64,000 nt of DNA, taken from Macrothele yani. Lineage: Eukaryota; Arthropoda; Arachnida; Araneae; Macrothelidae. Within the stretch, counting starts at the first letter, position 1. Every line of letters begins with the position of its first letter. The stretch is taken from the NCBI GenBank assembly GCA_039090855.1, contig CM077013.1, positions 134,313,240 to 134,377,239 of the forward strand. The letters run 5' to 3'. The notes under the pieces were generated by a model, which saw only the letters and a program-made list of their open reading frames with translations, did no database searches and was not told where the DNA came from. Both the position numbers and the translations under genes were made by a program. Of the stretch, positions 55,915 to 64,000 are shown piece by piece.

Positions 55915-58552
55915 TATGTTACTCCCGCATACTTTCTCCTCCATGTTACTCGCGCATACTTTAGAATTTCATCCACCCATCTCCCATGTGGTCTTCTTCT
56001 GGGTCTTTTCCTGTCCCTTGGAATCCAATCTAAAATTTCGGCTGTCCATCGATGGTCTGTTCTTCTGGCAGTATGTCAAGCCCATTGCCATTTCAGGGAT
56101 TTTACTCTGCTCATGATGTCTTCCACTCTTGTCATTTTTCGGATCCACGAGTTCCTCTTCTTATCTCTCCTAGCTACACCAACCATGCACCTATCCATGC
56201 TTCTTTTTGCTGTCTGCAGTCTTTGTATGTATCTTTTAGTTAAGGTCTACGTCTCTGCACCGCAAGTAAGCACTGAAAAGGTGCATTGATCAAACACTTT
56301 TCTTTTTAGCCATAATGGCATATTGCTTTTGAAAACCATACTGTTTCTTCCAAACGCTCTACAGCCAAGTTTTATACGCAGATTAATTTCTTCATCAGTA
56401 TGAACCTCACCTGATATCTGCTGTGCAAGATAAACGTACGCATCTGTTATCTCCAGCTTTTCACCATCAATCGATAAATCTTCATTTCTTGTAAAAGCAT
56501 TGTACATCACTTTTGTCTTCTAAAAGTTCATTTTTAATCCCACTTCTTTTCTCTTGTCAGCAAGTTCCTGGATCATACTCTGCAGCTCTGATGGGGTAGT
56601 TGCAAAAATGACTACGTCATCAGAAAAACGAAGGTGAGTTAGATAATCTCCATTAATCTTTATCCCTTTGTTTTTCCAGTTGAGTGATTGAAAGACATTT
56701 TCCAATTTGGCATTAAAGTGTTTGGAAGATATTGTGTCACCTTGTCTCACTCTCTTTCTAATTTTTATGGATGCTGTATTCTCAAATAGCCGAATTTTTT
56801 GCACTTGCATTTTCATAGATGTTATGAAAAATATTAATGTATGCATCTTTAATACCGCAGGATTTCAAAGCCCTTGTAACTGCGGATGGTTTCACCGAAT
56901 CAAAGGCCTTTTCATAATCGATAAAAGCCATGTATAATGGATGTTCATATTCCCTCGCTCTTGCAATTAGTTCTCACAGTACGTGGGTATGATCTATACT
57001 GCTGTAGCCACTCCTGAATCCAGCTTGTTTTCTCGGTTGAATATGTCCAGTGTTACCTTCAAGCGACGGGAAAGAACTTTAGTGAAGATTTTATAAACCA
57101 CTGATAGGATGCTGATAGGTCTGTAGTTCCCGAGATCCTCAATGTCACTTCTTTTTATGTAGCACGATCATTGTAGCACTGTTCCAATCCTCAGGAATCT
57201 TCCCTTCATTAAGGCATCGAGTGAAAACTTAGGCGAGTACTGTTTTCAATTTCTTCTCTTATGATGTCTATGGTAATTCCATCTTCTCCTGGAGCTTTTC
57301 CTCGTTTCATGTTCTTGATTACATGTGCAACTTCTGCTGGGAGGACTGGAAGAACTCTGGTACCTTTTATAATATCTGGAGTACATGTATCATCCCTTTC
57401 ATACAGTTTTGAGTAGAAATCTTTCATTCTTGTCAAAATTTCTCCTATATTTCTTTTTACGGAACCATCTTCTTTTCTCAGAGCCATCATCTGTTTTCTT
57501 CCCTTACTGAGATGTCCCTTTGCTATCTTTAGGCTTTGGTTGTTTTCAATTGCTTTCCTCACTAGCTCACAGTTGAATTTCCTTACGTCTTCAGTCATAC
57601 TTTTTCGTACTGTCTTGCATAGCTCTATATATTCCAGTTTGGAAGTCACATCTCCTTTAGTTGTCCTCAGCTCTCTTCTTTTTTTCATCAGAAGTTCGTT
57701 TTTTTCTGATAATTTGTTCGTATGCAACTTGTTCTTAGTACCAGCTATTTTTATTGCTCTTTCCATAAGAGCCTTGGTTAGTTTTCTGTTAACTTCAGAG
57801 ATGTCCACTTCTTCCGACGTTAGACCTACTAGAGCAGAGAATTTGTTCCTCAGTTCCAATTTAAAGGTCTGATGTTCTTTAAGGTTGGTCGTGTCAATAC
57901 ACTTTGTTTGTTTTATGCGCTTATCACGCTCGAGTTTAGCATTGAGGTGCATCTTACATTTTACCATTCTATGGTCAGTACCTGTGTTGAACTTGTTTAG
58001 CACACCTTCCATGACAAATTTCTTGTTACACATAATAAACTCAATTTCAATTGTCAATCCATTGGGTCGCCTCCATGTCCATTTCCTTTGCAGATTTTTC
58101 TTGAAATAGGAGTTCATGATGAAAAACCCTTCTGCCTCTGCAAATTCTACAAGACTATTTCCACGCTGGTTTCTGTTGATGTGACCGAATTTACCTACTG
58201 AAGTTCTATTCTGTTGCCGTTGCCCTATTTTTGCATTGAAATATCCCATAATTATCTTCAAGTGCTACTTACCTTTATTATTTAGATGACGAATTTCCTC
58301 ATAAAATTCTTCAATTTCTTCTTCAGGATGACTTATGGTGGGTGCATAAGTTTGAATAATCTGAGCCTGGTATCTTCTCGAGAGTTGGATAAGAAGTCGT
58401 GCCGCTCTGTCAGAGGAACTTTCAACTGCTACAACTTTATCCTTCAGTTTCTTGTTTATTATAAATGCAACACCTCTTCTCCTTTTCTCCTTAACTCACT
58501 TAGCCCGACGATGTTTCACTTGATCCTTTGTAGTTCTTCTTCCAATTCAAGG
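55915..58552 (-). mobile_element. RTE-type LINE copy B, truncated at both ends
   Basis: A diverged relative of copy A on the same strand. It lacks the 5' leader and the start of the endonuclease (stops at 58552 in text equivalent to the DIVGLSEVR region) and the last 80 bp or so of the 3' end (stops near 55925). The longest frame (58261-57209, 350 residues) joins IMGYFNAKIGQRQQN to the RT palm KAPGEDGITIDI. Later frames carry RQGDTISSKHFNA, LRFSDDVVIFATTP (catalytic FADD has become FSDD) and MYNAFTRNEDLSIDG. Multiple frameshifts. ATGTTACTC(C/G)CGCATACTTT is duplicated at the left edge (55917-55970). Confidence 0.88.
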
Positions 58553-58570
58553 TGTGTATATATATATATA

Positions 58571-59640
58571 TCAACATCATCATCAACCATTATCAATCCA
58601 CTGCTGGATGAAGGTCTCCCCAAATCTCCACAACAATTATCTGTCTCAGGCCGTCTCCTCCATGTCACTCCAGCACACTTTCGAATTTCATCCATCTCCC
58701 ATGGGGCCTTCTTCTGGGTATTTTCCAGTCCCTCGGAATCCAGTCTAAAATTTCAGTTGTCCATCGGTGCTCCGTTCTTCTGGCAACATGTTCCTTATCC
58801 ACAAGTTCCTCTTCTTATCTTTCCTGGTTACACAAAGCATGCTTCTCTTCATGCTTCTTTAAGTTGTCTGCAGTCCTTGTATATCTTTTTTAGTTAAGGT
58901 CCATGTCTCGGCTCCATACGTAAGCACTGGCAGGATGCATTGATTAAACACTTTTCTTTTGAGACATAATGGCGTACTGCTCTTAAAAATTGTATTGTTT
59001 CTTTCAAAGACTCTCCATCCAAGTTTTTTACGCCGATTAATTTCTTCATCAATGTGACTCTCACTTGATATCTGCTGCCCAAGATAAATGTAGGAATCGG
59101 TTGTCTCAAACTTTTCACCATCTATTGATAAATCTTCGTTTCTGGTAAAAGCATTGTACATCACTTTTGGCTTCTGAAAGTTCATTTTTAATCCCACTTC
59201 CTTACTCTTGTCAGGAAGTTCTTGGATCACACTCTGCAGCTTTGAAGGGGTAGTTGCAAAGATGACTACGTCATCAGCAAAATTAATGTGAGTTAAGTAA
59301 TATCCATTAGTCTTTATCCCTTTGTTTTTCCAGTTCAATGATTGAAAGACATTTTGCAATGTGGCGTTAAAGAGCTTGGGAGATATGGTGTCACCTTGTC
59401 TCACTCCCTTTCCAATTCCTATTTGTGCTGTATCCTCAAATATCCGAACCTTTGCACTTGCATTTTCATATATGTTATTAATAATGCTAATGTATGCATC
59501 TTCAATACCGCTGGATTTCAAAGCCATTGTTACTGCTGATGGTTTCACGGAATCGAAGGCCTTTTCACAGTCAATAAAAGCCATGCATAATGGGAGTTCA
59601 TATCCTGAATCCAGCTTGTTCTCTTGGTTGGGCCATGGCT
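58571..59640 (-). mobile_element. RTE-type LINE copy C, 5'-truncated
   Basis: Contains the RT from CMAFIDCEKAFDSV-equivalent (59584) through RQGDTISPKLFNA, INFADDVVIFATTP (catalytic box intact) and LTKKDIQGLQTT to the 3' end near 58571, with its ATG-type simple repeat tail. The 241-residue frame at 59584-58859 is continuous; the C-terminal part is frameshifted and shortened. It sits in a TA microsatellite: GTGTATATATATAT occurs at both edges (about 58554 and 59642), compatible with a target duplication. Confidence 0.88.
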
Positions 59641-59641
59641 A

Positions 59642-59672
<31 letters not shown>
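59642..59672. repeat. (TA)n microsatellite
   Basis: GTGTATATAT… run of about 30 bases between RTE copy C and unrelated AT-rich sequence. Confidence 0.9.
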
Positions 59673-59675
<3 letters not shown>

Positions 59676-59920
59676 AATTGTTAAAAATTTTAATTTTATA
59701 AAAAGTGCAGAATTAAATTCAAAATTATAAGTTCAGAATAGAAAACCAAAAAATATAAAACAAAAAACAGGTTGCCGTCATCAGGTGAGCATCAGCCTGC
59801 GGGAGTGGCTTTTCTATTCAATAGTACCAACAAACGACAAAGAGAACCAAAAATGTCGGTTGGTCATGATCCCTCGGCTACCAGACCAAGCACTAAAACA
59901 GACTGCATAATGGGAGTCTT
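59673..59920. other. Short AT-rich spacer
   Basis: No gene seen. Contains CATCAGGTGAGCATCAGCCT at about 59778 and featureless flank. Confidence 0.3.
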
Positions 59921-59932
59921 CTCTTATCACAT

Positions 59933-62900
59933 CATCATCACCATTGTCAACCATTATCGATCTACTGCTGGACGAAGGTCTCCCCAAGTTTCCTCCACAA
60001 CGGTCTGTCTTGTGCCAGTCTCCTCCATGTCACTCCCGCATACTTTCGAATTCCATCCACCCATCTCCCATGTGGTCTTCTTCTGGGTCTTTTCCTGTCC
60101 CTTGGAATCCAATCTAAAATTTCGGCTGTCCATCGATGGTCTGTCCTTCTGGCAGTATGCCTAGCCCATTGCCATTTCAGGGATTTAACTCTGATCATGA
60201 TGTCGTCCACTCTTGTCATTTTTCTCCTTATCTCTCCTGGTTACACCAAGCATGCCCCTCTCCATGGTTCTTTGAGTTGTCTGCAGCCTTTGTATGTCTC
60301 TTTTAGTTAAGGTCCACGTCTCTGCACCATACGTAAGCACTTGAAGGATGCATTGTTCAAACACTTTTCTTTTAAGACATAATGGCATATTGCTCTTGAA
60401 AATTATGCTGTTTCTTCCAAAAGCTCTCCAGGCAAGTTTTATTCGCCGATTAATGTGACCCTCACTTCATATCTGCTGTCCAAGATAAACATACCTGTCT
60501 GTTATCTCCAGCTTTTCTCCATCAATCGATAAATCTTCATTTCTTGTAAAGACACTGAACATCACTTTTGTCTTCTGAAAGTTCATTTTTAATCCCACTT
60601 TTTTACTCTTGTCAGCAAGTTCCTGGATCATACTCTGCAGCTCTGATGGGGTAGTTGCAAAAATGACTACGTCATCAGCAAAACGTAGAGGGGTTAGATA
60701 ATCTCCATTAATTTTTATCCCTTTGCTTTCCCAGTTCAGTGATTGAAAGACATTTTCCAATGTGGCATTAAAGAGCTTCGGAGATACGGTGTCACCTTGT
60801 CTCACTCCCTTTCCAATTTTTAAGTGCGTTGTATTTTCAAACAGCCGAATCTTTGCACTTGCATTTTCACAGATGTTATGAAAAATATTAATGTATGCAT
60901 CTTCAATACCGCAGGATTTCAAAGCCCTTGTAACTGCTGATGGTTTCACCGAATCAAAGGCTTTTTCATAATCGATAAAAGCCATGCACAATGGAAGTTT
61001 ATATTCTCTCGCTCTTTCAATTAGTTCTCTGAGTACGTGGATATGATCTATTGTGCTGTAGCCACTCCTGAACCCAGCTTGTTCTCTCGGTTGAGCCATG
61101 TCCAGTGTTGCCTTCAAGCGGTGTGAAAGAACTTTAGTGAAGATTTTATAAACCACTGATAGGAGGCAGATAGGTCTGTAGTTCCTGAGATCCTCAATGT
61201 CAGCTTTGTTATGTAGCAGGATCATTGTAGCGTTGTTCTAATCCTCAGGAATCTTTCCTTCATTAAGGCATCGAGTGAAACTTTGGGCGAGTACTGTTTC
61301 GATTTCTCCACTTGCTTCTTGTATGATGTCTACAGTAATTCCATCTTCTCCTGGAGCTTTTCCCCGTTTCATGTTCTTGATTGCATGTGCAACTTCTGCT
61401 GGAAGGACTGGAAGAACTCTGGTACTGGTATCTTTCATGATGTCTGGAGTGCATGCATCATCCCTTTCATATAATTTGGAGTAGAAATCTTTCACTCTTG
61501 TCAAAATTTCGCCTCTATTTCTTGTTACATAACCATCTTCTTTTCTCAGTGCCATAATTTGTTTTATTTTCTTACTGAGATGCCCCTTTGCTATCTTTAG
61601 GCTTTGGTTGTTTTCAATTGCTTTCCTCACTAGCTCACAGTTGAATTTCCTGACGTCTTCAGTGATACTTTTTCGTACTGTCTTGCATAGTTCTATATAT
61701 TCCACTTTGGAAGTCACATCTTCTTTAATTGTCCTCATCTCTCTTCTTTTTTGCATCAACATTTTGGTTTTTCCTGATAATTTGTTCACATGCAACTTGT
61801 TCTTAGACCCAGCTAATTTTGTTGCTGTTTCCATAAGAGCTTTGGTTACTTTTCTGTTAACTTCAGAAATATCCACTTCTTCCGATGTTAGGCCTTCTAA
61901 AGCATAGAATCTGTTCTTCAGTTCCAACTTGAAGGTATTATGGTGTTTTTTAAGGTTGGTTATGTCAATACATCTTGTTTGTCTTATGAGCTTGCCACGT
62001 TCGAGTTTAGTGTTGAGGTGCATCTTACATATCACCAATCTATGGTCACTACCTGTGTTGAACTTGTTTAGCACACTGCAGTCTTCTATGATGAATTTTT
62101 TGTTACACATAATAAAATCAATTTTACTTGTCATCCCATTTGGATGTCTCCATGTTCATTTCCTGTGTGGCTTTTTCTTGAAACAGGAGTTCAAGATGAA
62201 AAACCCTTCTGCCTCTGCAAACTCAACGAGAGTATTTCCACTCTGGTTTCTGTTGCCGTGACCGAATTTACCTACTGAAGTTTCATTCTGTTGCCGTTGC
62301 CCTATTTTTGCATTGAAATATCCCATAATTATCTTCAACTGCTGCTTACCTTTATTATTTAGATGACGAATTTCCTCATAAAATTCTTCAATTTCTTCTT
62401 CTGGATGACTTGTGGTGGGTGCATAAGTTTAAATAATCTGAGCCTTGTATCTTCTCGAGAGTTGGATAACGAGTCGTGCAGCTCTGTCAGACGAACTTTC
62501 AACTTCTACAACTTTATCCTTCAGTTTCTTGTTTATTATAAATCCAACACCACTAGTTCTGCCAGTATCTGTCCCACGATAGTAGAAGAGATGTCCACTT
62601 TTCAGTTCAATGAGATCTTCTCCTTTTCTCCTTATCTCACTTAGCCCGACGATGTCCCACTTGAACTTTCTTCCAATTCAAGAAGAACTTGAATCAGAAG
62701 ATAGGGAGCGTCTATTATACGTAGCCAAGATCAGCATCAGATGGCAGCCTAGTTCGGTCCTCCGGTGATTCTTAGCACCCTCTGCCTTCATGTCGCACTG
62801 GCCGCTGCCTTGGCCAGGTACATTCCAGCTGCCGGAGACTGAGGGCCAAGATTTAAGTTGTGGAGTCATTTTGGAGGGGTTTGGCCATAACTCACCACGC

Positions 62901-63077
62901 TGGCCAAGCGGGTTGGTGAGTGTGGGATAGCATTTCCTCTAATCCCGATGGTATAGTTATACCGCTATTGGCGGTCGTCAAAGCCCCTTTAGTGGGAACA
63001 GGATGCACCACGAGAAGGCGGGGTTGACATTTGTCAAGGAGAGGCTGTGATGTTACGCATCACCTGACCTTACATCC
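59933..63077 (-). mobile_element. RTE-type LINE copy D, full length, frame broken
   Basis: Flanked by CTCTTATCACAT at 59921-59932 and 63078-63089. The 5' end (GGATGTAAGGTCAGGTGATG on the minus strand) is identical in text to copy A. Frames carry the endonuclease (IMGYFNAKIGQRQQN at 62338; SDHRLVICKMHL at about 62040) and the linker to KAPGEDGITVDIIQE (62134-61238, 298 residues). The RT runs at 61225-60467 (252 residues) with NYRPICLLSVVYKI, FIDYEKAFDSV, RQGDTVSPKLFNA and LRFADDVVIFATTP. The C-terminus ends KLGETFVQQ at 59962. Lesions near 62150, 61230, 60465 and 60210 break the frame. The tail is an ATG-type simple repeat. Confidence 0.92.
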
Positions 63078-63089
63078 CTCTTATCACAT

Positions 63090-63620
63090 AAGGGCTAATA
63101 AATCTGAAGTAAATACCTTTTTTTTTTTCTGGAGTACGAGCTTCTAAAATCCGTAAGAAAGACAAACACAAAGGTGTTCAAAGTTGTTCTTTTTTAGCAG
63201 AAGTTGCTCCGTTCAGTAAACAAATACGAAAGACAAACACAAGTGAAGACTTTTTTTTCTGTAGGAAGACTATTCATTATTTGCATTAACTATGAACTGT
63301 CGGTGACAGCTTATCTTATCTTGTAGTTTTATATTGTTTTCCATGTGGATCAACATTTTATTTTCCATGACCTTCTGTTCGTGTCCTACGGTTTAAATTA
63401 TTATTTTCCATGTTGGTCAAAACCCGTGATACAAACACTTAGTTTTTCATTTTTGGCAGAAGTTGCTCCCTTCAGTAAACAGATCCGTAAGACAAACACA
63501 AGTAAATAACTTTTTTTTCTGTAGGAAGACTATTCATCATTTGCGTTAACTATGAACTGTCGGTGACAGTTTCTCTTATCTGGTAATTTTATATTATTTT
63601 CCATGTGGGTCATTAATTAT
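63090..63620. repeat. Direct repeat, about 260-bp spacing
   Basis: GAAAGACAAACACA, TTTTTTTTCTGTAGGAAGAC and ATGAACTGTCGGTGACAG recur in the same order at 63204-63375 and 63463-63620. A shorter related piece (AAGACAAACACA) lies at 63160. Old tandem duplication; no coding content. Confidence 0.75.
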
Positions 63621-64000
63621 GAATATACGGAGTGCGAAAATTATTTGTCGGAGGATAACTTTTTCGATTTACAACGACCTCTTTTTACTACGCTGTCTCT
63701 TGAACAGCGCATTAGATCGCGTTGCTGCACATATTTACGGCTTGACACAAGACACGAAAATGAATAATCTCTTTCAATATTTTAGTGGCTTTCTAAAACG
63801 ACAGTCTCTGGGTCTCTGCTGATTTCGTAATAACCTTGCGCAAAGGCTGTCGGAGAACAAGCGTATATTATGTCGCATCTAGTCTGATCACCGCCCTTAG
63901 CAACAGCAGAACAAAGTGACTAGACCTGCCATTCAATCTAATGGTATACACAACGTGAAATGATTCAAACTAGTCGGCTCAAACATTGAAACGGGATTAT
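63621..64000. other. Window end, no gene recognised
   Basis: A 67-codon plus-strand frame (63619-63822) has no recognised motif. Nothing else is supported. Confidence 0.3.

Overview
This looks like an AT-rich, transposon-dense metazoan nuclear window, most likely from an arthropod and possibly a chelicerate. The clues are RTE-type and Penelope-like retroelements, many Tc1/mariner copies, tRNA-derived SINEs, and one large intron-flanked, Ser/Pro-rich exon. The taxon is an inference; no host gene is long enough to settle it. There are no bacterial operons, no rRNA and no convincing functional tRNA.

Host coding sequence: the only strong host feature is a 3,094-bp internal exon on the minus strand (10991-14084) with a clean acceptor and donor. 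It encodes about 1,031 residues of a scaffold-like protein, tentatively Shroom-like. No partner exon was recognised, so much of the window may be intronic.

Layout, left half: 1-10 kb holds SINE pieces, an RTE 3' fragment, a long foldback element, a decayed hAT transposase, a 65-bp minisatellite of about 22 units, and a decayed Mutator-like transposase. From 14.3 to 22.4 kb there are SINEs, a palindromic element, a Tc1 fragment cut by an (AT)n run, a Penelope-like element (PLE) with inverted terminal arms, and a head-to-head LINE pair. From 24.7 to 34.9 kb there is a run of DNA transposons: mariner, pogo-like, Tc1, mariner, hAT-like, mariner. All of their coding regions are broken.

Layout, right half: 36.8-47.4 kb holds repeats with a terminal hairpin and tandem units of about 146-150 bp. 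One array (42.6-44.4 kb) carries a CTCF-like core in nearly every monomer. A head-to-head PLE pair sits inside a related repeat, bracketed by a 12-bp target duplication. From 48.7 kb come two tRNA-like SINE copies and four same-strand RTE copies; two of these are full length with target duplications, but none has an intact frame. Between them lie a Tc1 relic whose transposase has two internal minisatellites, a piggyBac-like MITE, and a Tc1 element with an uninterrupted 343-aa DD34E transposase.

Recurring themes: (1) retroelement 3' ends joined head-to-head; (2) transposase segments amplified into minisatellites; (3) hairpin-ended repeats built from nucleosome-length units. The best candidates for something undescribed are the CTCF-like array with its hairpin-headed family, the PLE palindrome, and the Tc1 relic with internal satellites.
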